Source of the DNA: Hofstenia miamia
Lineage: Eukaryota; Xenacoelomorpha; Acoela
Assembly: GCA_004352715.1 (NCBI GenBank)
Contig: SCFE01000021.1
Span: 186,001 to 250,000 of the forward strand
Direction of reading: 5' to 3'
DNA: 64,000 bases
Every line of letters begins with the position of its first letter. Position 1 is the first letter of the stretch. The notes under the pieces are model-generated. The model worked only from the letters and a program-made list of their open reading frames with translations, was not told the DNA's origin and ran no database searches. Positions 12,239 through 23,437 of this stretch are shown in pieces. The translations under genes and the position numbers were made by a program.

Positions 12239-13221
12239 TACAAAATAGAACAATAGTATAAGATTAAGTAAATTGAAAAATTTTCACCTAGTGGTATGAA
12301 TGTGCGCTTGCTCTCAATTTCAATCAATATTTGCTAAATATGTTGATAAAATTAAAGAAAATCACCCAATTCAAAATTTCGATCTTTGGAGTAGGTGCAT
12401 GATGTTAAATTTGAGTATAAAAAATTTGACCAACCTATTGAATATCAAATGGGGTAAGTAGGAACAGTGTTGAAAAATAGAAACTGTATACGAAGAGAAA
12501 ATTTTATTTAGTTATTACTTATGCTATGCTTAGTATAGTACATTGTTCTTTTGTGTATAAATTAATCACTATAAGTTCATGTGCCACGGGGTAACCGTAG
12601 CTATGCTCATCTAATTTCACTAGTATTTTTTAAAAGCAAAATAATTTAAAATTTTATGCTTAAATTAAAATACCCCACAGAAATCATATGTGTTACTATT
12701 CACCCCCATCCAAAAGAGTGAATTGAAATAGTTTTAAAATTTAAAACAATTCCTGAAAACTAAATATTCTTATTTTTATTTAAATGCAATTTCAGGACCC
12801 ATTATAGTTTAAAATTCAATGAAATACATTTTACAAATACCAGATCTTTGAAAAAAACTTTAAAATCTGTTCCCATTTGACGGTATTGAGGAATTTTATT
12901 TGTAATTTTTATTCTACAATTTTAATGAATTTTTCTTATTTTAGAGGGGATCGGGCCCCCTCAGCCTCCCCCTCTGTATCCGCCCTTGCCTGGGTTCTAT
13001 GTATTATATTTCAATTGCTTATGTCTAAGGAATGTGAAAAAATGACTTTGTTAAACACAAATTTTGCTAACAAGAGAACGACACAATGAACATGTTTTTT
13101 CTTAAAAAATAACAATTTATTTTACAACATAAGAACAAAAATTTAACAAGAAATAGACAAACAGTAAAAAACCACTTAATAATATTCAAAAACATTAAAA
13201 TTTCCTAGTTGCATAATTTTA

Positions 13222-13725
13222 AACTGAATTACTCTCTCAAAATATCCCCCAAATGTAGTCATTATAATATCATTGGTACTAGCATTCAAAGTCCAATATA
13301 TCTTGATGAAAGTACTTGCCTTGCTGCTTGAAGTAAGCGCCTATGTTCTACTTAAATTTGTCGAGATGTGAATGAAGGATATGGACTTTTAGAGACATTC
13401 ACCATCAAACTTTGTCATAATTCTTTATGAGACTCTTCACCAACTCCACATAGTTTTCAGCTTTGTGATTACCTAGAAAGCCCTGAACAACTGCAAAAAA
13501 TCTGCTCGAAGTCACTTTCCATCCTGTTTAACAGCTTTGTGAAATCATCATGTTTTTTGATCTTCTCAATCTGTGGTCAAATAAATATACCAGCCCTAAC
13601 TTTTACTTCGGATTTTTTTGGAAAAAAATCTTAGAGGTATTGAAATGCTGTTGACTTCTTGTTAAAATAAGATGATAAATTGCTTAATGAGGTACTCTAT
13701 GTGGTTTTATCAGTGGCTCCTACTT
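13222..13725 (-). pseudogene. Decayed multi-copy invertebrate transposon-associated gene
   Basis: Minus-strand conceptual reading gives EPLIKPHRV, FNKKSTAFQYL, GIFI, PQIEKI, then FLGNHKAENYVELVKSLIKN, MSLKVHILHSHLDKFK, FHQDILDFE and DYIWGYF. This order (GIFxGPQI, FLGNHKAxNY, MSLKxHxLxSHLDxF, GERFHQD) is that of an uncharacterised protein family present in many copies in invertebrate genomes and thought to belong to a transposable element. Several in-frame stops show it is dead. It may extend to about 13900. Upstream sequence to 14400 looks like further decayed coding DNA, but I cannot anchor it. Confidence 0.7.
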
Positions 13726-16204
13726 CACATTGTTCTTTCCAACAGAAAATTTGGTCTTTTGTGGAAGGAGTTAGGTTTTTTTTGGTTTAAGAAGTACTGC
13801 TTTTTTCAACATCTTTTGCAGAATTGTAGTCCAGTATCTACCTTGCTCTCTGACTTGTTCTGTCTCCTGAAGATGACTGATGCCAGATAGAAGGAGTCAG
13901 AACAGACAGATCAGAGCTGTGCGGTACTAGGGCAATGGAAGAAGGTATGTCTAGATAAACGAACTTAGGGCAATTTTGCCGATGAGACGATTTTTTGGGT
14001 TTACCATACAGAAATAGCAGTTATTTAAGTGGTCCATCAGCTCTCGCCAAATTCATGGAATAGCAAACTTTATGGCTCACTTCTCTCATCTGTACCAACC
14101 CACAACATAGCACATAAAAATTCATAAAAATCAATTATTCAATTTAGCTTCAAAAGTTTTCTTACAATATTCACATGTGAAGTACAGAGCCAAAGATTTG
14201 TTTTGGTCCCTGGCTGACAGGCCAAAGTATGCCTTGCAGGCCCTGCACATTACATGACAATATTTCCATGGAATACATTTTTGCTCTTGTTTTTAGGAAT
14301 TGTCTGCTTACTTAGTAGAATGAATAAGCAAGAAACCTCTTGATGCCATATTTTCTTCTTCAACCTAATATTGTTATCTTTTTAGTCTGCAGCAGTATGA
14401 ATAGAAATATTGGTACATGACAGCTATGCTTTTTTTCTTGTACAGGGTGAGTTAGTTTCACTACAGTGCTTAAGCAAGTGTTTAAATTTTATTGGCTGAG
14501 TACATAGAAATCACGCTTACAATGAATAAAATGCATGCTTACAATAAGTGTGCGTTACTTTTTATTGACTTTGTAGAGTTTAAAAATATAGAGAATTCTG
14601 ACTCAATAACAACTATTTTTAGGAGTGCTTAAGAGAATTGCATAGACATCTGTGGAACTCAAGGAATATAGTAGGGAGAAGCCAAGCATTAAAAACAAAT
14701 CAAGAATTTTCTTGAAAACACAAAAATTTCCAAGTTTCATTGTCCTGATCCCAAAAGCAAAGTTTTTCGAAAAATAACGCTAATTTTTTTTCTGTTCTAT
14801 ACTTAATGGCTTAGGAAGAAGCACTTTCAACCCAGGAACAGAACAAAAGCAAAAATTTGTTACATAGTGTTATTATATAGATAAATTTCATGAATTATGA
14901 AGACATTTGGGCTCTGTAGGATAGTAATTCTGGCGTGTGCCCCTGATGCTGTGGCTTAAGAAATTTGTGTAATCATCAAGATGCAGTTTTCCAATAACTA
15001 TGGAATCTAGTCGTTTTGTTGAAAGAGATCAATTTCAGATATCCCTTTGGAAGTCTTCAGAGTTCTAAGATATTGGAATATAGATATAATTCTAAGCGTA
15101 GTAAGCCACAGATTAAACAAGCTGAATTCATACTATCAAATACCTTTGGCTCAAATCAATATATTATTTTCTGAATACAACACAAAGAATAAGGAAGCTA
15201 GATTAAAGAGCTCCAAAGATAATTGAAATTATGAAAAAACAAGTCTATGAAAATTGAAGCACAAAGAAAGAGCTTTTTATACATTAAGTACCTCCTACAA
15301 GGGAACTTTTCGATATTAAATAAAATCTGTCAAAATTGAATAAACTAACATTTCAGAAAATATGCATATTATTCATGAATTTGTCATGCTTGTGCAGAAT
15401 TCCTAAGCAGGATATTTCACAAGATGGCATTAAATGATATTTGATGTTAGCAATTTCATTGCTAATATGTTGAGAAAACTTATCATTTTCACAGACATTG
15501 AAAAATAGATTCCTACTCAACACCAAAATTTTCTTTGTATAATAACCGTAAACTCAAAATTGAAAGTAATTTTTGATATATCATTATGGAACAAAAACAT
15601 TGATAGAGAAAAAAATAATTCTTGCCTCTCAATTCTAACATTACAACTGTATTGTCATTTATAATTTCATTTTCTATTCTTTTCAACTTATGTCCAATAA
15701 TTCCAAGTTATTTATGACCACACACACGAACAATTTAAGTCGTGTGCGGTAAAATTATTCTATGTAAAGCAGTGCAATATGCGGTGAGTTCTCAAATTTA
15801 ATTTGAGTGACAAAATTGGCTGGCGATGCAGAGAGGGAATCGAGGTATCTGTGTCGGATAGGGTTTATTGAATTTTTGATAGAAAATCGTGTTGATTTTT
15901 CATTTTACGTCACATTTGATATGATATGAGCGTTCAATTAAAGTTAAATATCTATATTTGGCAAACAGCAAAAAATTTATGAAATGCACACTTTGTTTTC
16001 AAAAATATATTTTGGTGTTTAAAATTTTTTCATGTCATCAATTAAATTCAAAATCGAGGACATTTCGTGTCCAAAATTAAAATTTTTGTATAACTTCAGG
16101 TTGGGACGGGCTTGGACATTCAACTTAGGTTTTGAAAATTTCCACCTCTGTGAGGGGGGTAGGAATTATTCCTCCCCATATAACTTGTTTTATTAATGCT
16201 ATTC
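13726..16204. other. Intergenic AT-rich DNA
   Basis: Possible upstream continuation of the decayed transposon gene to about 14300 on the minus strand; beyond that no supported gene. The plus-strand frame at 13672-13890 is antisense to the remnant. Confidence 0.45.
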
Positions 16205-16208
16205 TTAA
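16205..16208. other. TTAA target site, left
   Basis: TTAA duplication adjoining the left terminal repeat of the piggyBac-like element; matched at 17278-17281. Confidence 0.75.
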
Positions 16209-17277
16209 CCCTTCTTGGTACGGGTGTAACATTTTGTTACAATATTATATAATATAATAATTATATATAATATGCCAAATCATAAAGCATTTTTATATGC
16301 TTCTCATATGTTTAAAGCAATTGCATTTAAATGCAGACCGTGATACAAATAATATTACATGTAGCATATATATTAGTGAAACATATAGCAACAATGAAGT
16401 AGCAATAAGTGACAATGAAACACATTCTGATTCCATTGCAGAAAAATCAATGGCACTGATATGGATGAATTCTTACTAAATTATATATTCATCAGATGAA
16501 GAAAACTTAAATCATCCATATGATACTAAACCTTCTAAAAATTGACAAATTAGCAGCAATTTGATGTGCTTGGTAATCTTTCAATGAATGTATTAGCTTT
16601 TTTATTCACCATTTGATGCTTTCACAGTAGATGAACAGTTTTTTGATACTTGGACCATCAAAGAAAATTATGGCAAAGTGAAGCTACAGAATAGAAAGAC
16701 CTTTTCATCTATATACATTTATTTTGCATTGTTGATATAGACTACTCATTGTCCTAAATTGAAGATTTTGAATTAGCAAAATAATTATTAACTTCATACA
16801 CATAAATAGGCTTTTCTGCATTAAATATCCTTCATTGGGGTTGACTTCTTTCTGCTCTGGTCAGGTGATAGCGGCCAGGGTTTTGACGTATACATTGAAT
16901 ATATTTTACGGCTAGAATAATATATACTAAACAGACAGTTTTGGTTCTTTGTTTAGTATTTGGTTTTTCACCAAGAATTAGACAAAAATGGCTAAATCGT
17001 AGAATTGGGCTTTGCCTTATGATGAATCTCCGAATTCAGTTTTGGTTCTGGGTAATCCTTGACAAAAATTATATCCAACCTTGTGCAATAAATGCTCAAA
17101 TGTCATACATAAGGCCAAAACATTAGAAATTATTTAAACAACAATTGTATTTATTTTGCTAACTTTTTTTATTATGTATTTCTTTGAATTTTTTATATAA
17201 ACTGAATTCTACTTTATTGTAACAAAATGTTACACGCGTACAAAATAAGAATATGTAAATGACCGTGCCAATAAGGG
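16209..17277 (+). mobile_element. piggyBac-like element, degenerate, both ends present
   Basis: The element is flanked by TTAA at 16205-16208 and 17278-17281. Terminal inverted repeats of 15 bp read CCCTTCTTGGTACGG on the left and CCCTTATTGGCACGG on the right (2 mismatches). A 20-bp internal inverted repeat, GTGTAACATTTTGTTACAAT, directly adjoins the left TIR but lies 27 bp inside the right TIR. This asymmetry is characteristic of piggyBac. The interior has an acidic, Asn/Ser-rich frame at 16297-16479 resembling a piggyBac transposase N-terminus. Near 17075 there is a LCNKCSN...H frame resembling the Cys-rich C-terminus. Most of the transposase core is missing or ruined, so it is non-autonomous. 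Confidence 0.8.
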
Positions 17278-17281
17278 TTAA
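17278..17281. other. TTAA target site, right
   Basis: Second TTAA copy adjoining the right terminal repeat of the piggyBac-like element. Confidence 0.75.
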
Positions 17282-18126
17282 GAAATTAGTACAGATATAG
17301 TTAGACTCAAGATGGGCTTGCTTGAACTCTAACAGCAGCCTTTTTACTAAAATTTTGTCAATTACGATTTTTAAAGTCGAAATGAAGGCGTTTTACATTA
17401 TAAAATTCCTCTTGTTAAAAAATATCTTGAAAAACTACATTTGGAAAAAAACGAAATATTTCCATTCACAAGTGAAATCAGAAGAATGAAAATTTTCGAA
17501 AAGAATAATTATAATAATAGGGATATATTATCCAAATGTGGACACTAAGCACTAATATAATAGAACAAAAATTAGATTAATGATGTACATTAGGTAATTT
17601 GCAGATAGTCCATAAACATAGGGCCTATTGAATGATTTTTACAATTACTTTTTAAAGTAATAGTCAATGTTGTTTAAAGATTGTTGCTGGACGAATTCTT
17701 TTAATGATGGTCTTTTGTATTTCAATAATCCGCATAAATTAATGGAAGTGTTTTGATGTACATAATCAGCAAGAATTCTATTTAAATAAAAAAAGTTTTA
17801 CTTCTGGGCAAAGAAATTGTTTAACTAGTGTTTGTATGCTACTGTCTTAGCGATTTCTATTTCCACATATCGAATTCTAATTGACTCTGTCTAGTCACTG
17901 ATATTCACGATGCTGAATTTTGCTTTGAAATCATGTTCGATTGGTTTAGAAATCTCTAGTTTAATTAAAACTGATGTGTACACAAAGGTAAAACAAAGCC
18001 AATGAAAAGTTAAAAGCAAATAATGACAAGATTAGGCAAGTTTACAAACGATAACTTAAGAACGGCTGTGATTCATTTTCTCGTTTATAACCGTGTCAAA
18101 CTTCAATAGAAACTTTTGCATATGTC
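17282..18126. other. Upstream region of annexin-like gene 2
   Basis: AT-rich. No upstream exon with a donor that would have to splice into the coding exon is evident. No TATA box or other promoter element could be assigned with confidence. Confidence 0.4.
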
Positions 18127-19728
18127 ATGAGTAAACAATCCCCATCAACATCACGTAGCATATCATTCTATATCGACGATTCCGATTGTTTAGATAGCGC
18201 ATTCAAAGAGTTGGATCACATTACTAGCTGTGTAAACATGGATGATTGTAAAAGTTTGGGTAGCAAAGACATCGAATTGGCATCCATTGATCATGATTCT
18301 ATCACCTATGATCAACCAGCTACTACCAGTGATAGCGAAACTGTGGATACTGTGGAAACCCTGAAGTTACAGCAATCGTTAGAAAGCAGTGTGCGAGGTA
18401 GCTTACAGAGTTTGAGAGAATCAGCTGTTAGAAAACTCTGTGAAGTTCCAATGCGCAGAAGTGCTTCACAATATAGTAGACATAGCATAACTTCCTCAAC
18501 ATACAATAGTGCTAGAAGAAGAAAGACATACAGTATGACTGTGGATTACGAATCGGTAACAAGCAGTGTTCTGGAAGATATTCATTCAGAAAAACTCTCT
18601 GATATTAGGCTCTGCAAAAATTGCGCTTTCCTACTTTCAAGGCATTCGCTTTCTAGATTCGGACCAAGCATTACACAAAATTCAATGTTTTATGCGCTAT
18701 CTTACAATTCAGACATGTGCGAACTCTTACAAGGTACAAATGCCCTAAAACAAGTGGAAATTAACAAAAAACTTATTCGGTTACTCTGCACAATAAATTG
18801 CGACCAAAGGTTTCAACTCGTTAAAAGATATTCAGGGAACACTGGAAGTAACCTGAAGGAGGATTTAAATTTATTCCTGAAGAAAAATAAGTTTTCCAGC
18901 TTATATCGCAAAGTTATCAATTACTTACTTTTGCGTACAGAAGAGTATGATGCATTTGTTATGGATGACTTTGTAAATGGAAAGGTGCCTGATTCTGTTG
19001 TTATTGATCTTTTATCATTTCGAACAAACATGCAAATCGAACTAATGAAGTGTCAATATCAACGAATAAAAGGGAAGTCGCTTTACCAAGCATTGAAGAA
19101 GAAATTGAAGAGGTTTGGACACTTTGAAAACATTTCTTTTATAAAGCATCTTCTGCTTGCACAGCGAGATGAAACGACCTTCGTAAATGAGCGCCTTGCT
19201 CAGTCAGACGCCGCGTTGCTTTTACTTTCCTTGGAAAACAAAGCCAAATTTCCTTTTTGGACAGTTCTTGGTGATCGAAACTTCGATCAAATTAAACACA
19301 CATTGTTAATTTTTGAAAAAATACATCCGAAGGCGCTAAACCTTCAAATTGCCATCGCAAGTAAATACCATGGCAACATGTTCAGTAAGTTTCAAAAAAG
19401 GCATATATACTCAATTATAAACTATGCTCAAAACCCTGCAAAATACTTTAGCTTCAAAGTGTACGAAATGGGTTGCATACTCAGCAACAAGAAGCCTTCC
19501 AAGTCTGTATTTGAGCAATTGATTTGGCTGGTAGTAACAAGAAGCGAAATCGATCTTCGTCTGATCGGTGAGTTTAATATCTTTGTCGATCCTCGTGATA
19601 AGCAGGCGAAAAATGTGCATCAGTGGATGCAGCAATTTACATGGGATTTTAAATCCATTTTACTAGAACTCATCAAAGGAAACAGGGAGTTTTCCATTGA
19701 TTTTGGAAATACAGTGGAAATTATCTGA
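18127..19728 (+). CDS. Annexin-like protein 2, intronless paralogue of gene 1
   Basis: 533 codons from an ATG at 18127 to TGA, without introns. Residues 1-214 are Ser/Thr-rich. They share short islands with gene 1: a basic RRRKTYS site (about 130), VLEDIH, and a CKNC pair followed by SRHSLSR (about 163). Residues about 215-525 form the four-repeat annexin core. Examples are LIRLLCTINCDQRFQLVKRY in repeat 1, SFRTNMQIELMK and NERLAQSDAALL in repeat 2, VLGDRNFDQIKHTLLIF in repeat 3 and TRSEIDLRLI in repeat 4. The GxGT calcium loops are replaced in every repeat (for example GKVPDS before repeat 2 and NKKPSK before repeat 4). The C-terminus runs about 12 residues past the usual annexin end. The core is clearly homologous to gene 1 along its whole length, so the two are an old duplicate pair in the same orientation 16 kb apart. 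Substrate and site of action unknown. Confidence 0.9.
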   Translation: MSKQSPSTSRSISFYIDDSDCLDSAFKELDHITSCVNMDDCKSLGSKDIELASIDHDSITYDQPATTSDSETVDTVETLKLQQSLESSVRGSLQSLRESAVRKLCEVPMRRSASQYSRHSITSSTYNSARRRKTYSMTVDYESVTSSVLEDIHSEKLSDIRLCKNCAFLLSRHSLSRFGPSITQNSMFYALSYNSDMCELLQGTNALKQVEINKKLIRLLCTINCDQRFQLVKRYSGNTGSNLKEDLNLFLKKNKFSSLYRKVINYLLLRTEEYDAFVMDDFVNGKVPDSVVIDLLSFRTNMQIELMKCQYQRIKGKSLYQALKKKLKRFGHFENISFIKHLLLAQRDETTFVNERLAQSDAALLLLSLENKAKFPFWTVLGDRNFDQIKHTLLIFEKIHPKALNLQIAIASKYHGNMFSKFQKRHIYSIINYAQNPAKYFSFKVYEMGCILSNKKPSKSVFEQLIWLVVTRSEIDLRLIGEFNIFVDPRDKQAKNVHQWMQQFTWDFKSILLELIKGNREFSIDFGNTVEII

Positions 19729-19923
19729 AAGTTTATTGATTCTTATGATTATAATTTAAGGAATACGAACTCTAAAACAGTTTTCAAATGTATGCACAAT
19801 GGAATATGAAGCATTGACATTCTCGTTGATTTAAATACTGTGAATAATTTGTTTTCACTCATTAATGATTGTAAAATTTTCAAATACTTGAAAATGAATT
19901 TTTGAATTGTATTCAAAATATGG

Positions 19924-19925
<2 letters not shown>

Positions 19926-19958
<33 letters not shown>
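19926..19958. repeat. (AT)n microsatellite
   Basis: About 16 AT dinucleotides, followed by GATCC/CCGA-rich sequence that resembles a decayed dispersed repeat (to about 20060). Confidence 0.9.
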
Positions 19959-19963
<5 letters not shown>

Positions 19964-21727
19964 TGGAATCAGATCCAAAATTTTAAGATCCGATATGATC
20001 CGTATCGGAAACTTCAAAATCCGAACCCGAAGATTTAAAAACTATTGATTTTTGGATCTGAAACTATTCTGAAGTAGAATTTAGAATTTGAACAATAACT
20101 AAATATATTGTTGCTTTCTTTTAATACGAATGCGATATTTCAAACGCTTCAACTTTGTCTTGAGATAGACAGCTTCCTTTTTCTGTAATTGTCATTCCAT
20201 AGGAATAAATTGTAGAAAGATCTTAGAGTTATTTGAATAATTTTGGCATATGTGCATATTTCAGGTAACAACAGTTTAATGTATTACAATCGTACATATT
20301 TGCTGCAAAATTCCAGCGAATGTTACAAAATGAAATCCACACAATAGTGATTGCAACATTAATCCATTATTAGCAGAAAATGCCTGCAAAATTTGTACTC
20401 TACATCTACGCGGTTTCTGCGAACTATGCATCACTGTTGTGGATTGCGAAATTCTCTGTTATACTTTAAATTTTATGAAGGCAAATAGAATTTATTATTT
20501 CACAAATATTGTTTTAACGTTTATATAATCACGAACCTTTTGAAGTCTATAATGACTTTTGGATCTCGAGTTGCTTTTAATGCATCATATATTGGGTTTA
20601 ATAGAATAGCATCCCAAGTTAAATGTGTGCTATAGTATTACCAACGAAGGCATTGCATTTGCTTCTCCACGTTTTCTTTTGGACAAACAAATTTTCTGTT
20701 TTCTTCATAATTTTATCATTAAGTCATCTATTTAATATAGTGTTGTGATCAAAACCATGGGAACCTGTTGAATGAAGAACAATTTCATTTACAAAATCGC
20801 ATTTAGAGTTAGATTTATATTAGCAGATTTAAAATGATATAGGACCGCAGCGCAGGGCAGAGAAGATGCAATAATTTAAAAGCTATTTGCTTCAAACAAA
20901 TAGTATTATTATCATGCAGTACAATGGGGTGAAAAGAAAATTTTTTTAAGTATATTTCAAAAATCTAGTATTTGTAATTTGTATTTCATTCAGCTTTTAG
21001 ACTATAGTGTGTCCCATAGATCTTATGACTGCATTTAATTAAAAATTAGAATATTTAGCATTCAGGAAGATTTTGATAAAATTTAAAAGTGTTTGTATTC
21101 ACTCTTTTGAATAGGAACATATGTTATTACCCCATTTATATGCCTTTTAATATTTTGTATGGGATGAATAGAGCTAGTCTAGAAGTCGACGCCGCAACAT
21201 TTTACAGCATTGTTTGAAAAGTTTTATTAAATAAATTTCTGTCATTTTATTGCAGAATGATTTTTCGCACACCTCTATAAGCCACAAACAGTTGGTCAAT
21301 TTTCAAAGATTGAATTTACTGCAAAATTCAAAAGTATATAAAAAGAGGATATTACAACCTGTATTTATTCATCATTTTAAAATATGTTAAAAATTGTTAT
21401 TGTAATGTTATCAAATTGTCATTAAGCTCCTATTTTGACTCCAGCCCACATTTTAAAAGGTACAAAGAAATCTTTCAATTACTGTGATAATCAAATAGAA
21501 GTTTGTAAACTGAGACGCAAATTAATGATGTGCAGGTTAAACAAACTGACGTGTTTAACAACAAACAAACGCATGTCGCACTCATGGCTGGCTGCAAACT
21601 TTATCAAATTAAGTCAATCAAATATTGTAAGAGATTCTTTTTCAAAAGAACATTCATGTTTTTACTTATGTGTTGAAGAAAAACAGCTTAATCTTGATAA
21701 ATTGCTTAACTCTATGAGCTTTGATAA
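19959..21727. other. 3' flank and intergenic DNA after annexin-like gene 2
   Basis: The first AATAAA after the gene stop is at 20204-20209, 476 bp downstream, so the true poly(A) signal may be a variant nearer the stop. No further gene is supported. The 98-codon frame at 21435-21731 begins with TTG, has no domain, and ends at the piggyBac-type TTAA. Confidence 0.45.
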
Positions 21728-21731
21728 TTAA

Positions 21732-21961
21732 CCCTTTCGGTCCTAATGGGACATGTACGTGCCAAGAACATTTTCCAAATACTAAAATCAATTTTAAACG
21801 TTTATAATACTGCTGGGACATATTTGTCCCATGGTCGAAAAACACATGTACCTATTATAAAATTTTCAATTTTGCTTATGGTAGTTAAGGAGTGTCATAA
21901 TAAGTGGGAGATACCGAAAAAATGATTGAAAGTTAATTGAGCAAAAGTCGGATCGAAAGGG
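21732..21961. mobile_element. piggyBac-type MITE, 230 bp
   Basis: Flanked by TTAA at 21728-21731 and 21962-21965. Terminal inverted repeats read CCCTTTCGGTCC and CCCTTTCGATCC (one mismatch in 12). An interior palindrome GGGACATATTTGTCCC lies near 21815-21830, with a related GGGACATGTACGT near the left end. There is no coding capacity. The TIR differs from that of the 16.2-kb element, so a different piggyBac subfamily probably mobilised it. Confidence 0.75.
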
Positions 21962-21965
21962 TTAA

Positions 21966-23437
21966 TAGATTTGAACTATAGTCAACCAAACCGAACTGAA
22001 TTAATTTAATTGGATGAATGAGAAAGATATGACTCGAGAACAAGAATGAAGTAATGAAAAATACAACGCTAAAACTTAGAAAGAAACAGTGTCAAAAATC
22101 TTAACTTAACGGGGTATATCACAATTATATCAAGATTGAATTTCTAGACTAGATTAGATTAGAATATAATTTCTAAGAGACTAAAAGGAAATCAATAAGT
22201 TTACTAAGTTAAATTTGTCATTCAAATAAGGTAATTAATGCAAACATTTGATTTCTAAATGTTTTAACTAGTGACTTCGCTGTTAAAATTACGGTACTTT
22301 TGTGTTACTGGGAACTGTAATAATAGATGACGTAAGACACTAAATAATTGCCAAAGAGATTGCGGTTAATAAGCAGCAATGGAACATTCCAAGAATGTTC
22401 CAATATATCTTTAGACTTTTGTAATTAAAATACTAGTTGATTTAAGATTACAAATAATTTCATTGTTGCTAGCTATAATTAGAGTCATTATTGATAATTA
22501 TAAATATCATTATGTATAAAGAATTTCAGTAAGACCTGATGAAGCAAGAAAAAGTATAAAGTATAGTAATTGTCAGCAACTGAAAAATAATTCATAATTT
22601 GAATGACTACAGTGATGCTAAAACACTATTGCTACTACTTGCACCTAGTTTTTGAAATCTTTGTAAATATAATGTTGGTCATTTTCTGAAACATCCTCAA
22701 AACATTTTCTGTCACACAATGACAACATTCCCAGAACATTCCCACCGCCGCCATTTATCACACTTTAGAAACATTCCTGGAACATTTAGGCTACATTTCT
22801 TGCTTGCTGGTAAGAACATCTATGAATTTTAACCAGGTTTCTCTTTTAACAATCTTATATTCCATTGAATGCCACTTCCATGGGACTATGGGAGTTTGGT
22901 GGAAAAAAGGCGGTGCTCGAGAAACCGCCTAATTTATGTAATTTTGTGTATTTTTGTTACAGTCACAAGCAAGATGAGCAAGTTTGATCGGAACCGAACA
23001 CAATAATTTCACTTTCTACTCATCTAGTTACATTAATTTTCTGCCCTCTACGTCGCACATCCGTCGCTTCATTATGAAACAGAAATGTATGTTGAAAAAT
23101 ATTCATGAATTTGAATCCCTATCATAATTTCTGAGTTCAAAGAAATAAATAGCCTTTGCATAAAGAATGTTTTTCTTTTACGTTAAGGTTTTCACATGCT
23201 AATCCTAGAGCCGTATGCACTGCCACATCTTTTTGACGATAACGAGACACTGGGTTAGAGTGCAAAAATATCACATTCAGCATATCAAAGGGAATTTCCA
23301 AACTACTTTCTTTGTTGTTCTCTTGAATTGTTTTTTTAGTTTACTTTAATTTCGTCTATCCTATGTACTATATTCCTTGAGTTATAAGTCCTTGAACTGA
23401 TTTGCTTCAAAGCAAGGTTGAATTGGCCGACGCAAAA
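21966..23437. other. Intergenic AT-rich DNA
   Basis: No supported gene. A 10-bp perfect inverted repeat with a 3-base spacer (TGGAACATTC / GAATGTTCCA) lies at 22380-22402. GAACATTCC-like words recur near 22690-22800. A 7-bp inverted repeat (AGGCGGT / ACCGCCT) lies near 22908-22930. Confidence 0.45.

Larger units (their letters stand above)
11116..12989. mobile_element. hAT-like DNA transposon, degenerate, with captured or nested sequences
   Basis: The left end has GGCGGATACGG followed by AGAGGGGGCC. The right end, read on the opposite strand, has GGGCGGATACAG followed by GAGGGGGCCC. These are matching imperfect terminal inverted repeats of the kind common in hAT elements. Both sides are flanked by the same octamer CTGGGTTC (11108-11115 and 12990-12997), the 8-bp target duplication expected of hAT insertion. 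The 1.87-kb interior contains no transposase that I recognise. Instead it holds, on the minus strand, a fragment of a DEAD-box helicase (11500-11920) and a retroelement fragment (11999-12238). Confidence 0.65.

Noticed and set aside
21435-21731. 98-codon frame ending at the MITE
   Set aside because: Starts with TTG; no domain or splice context.
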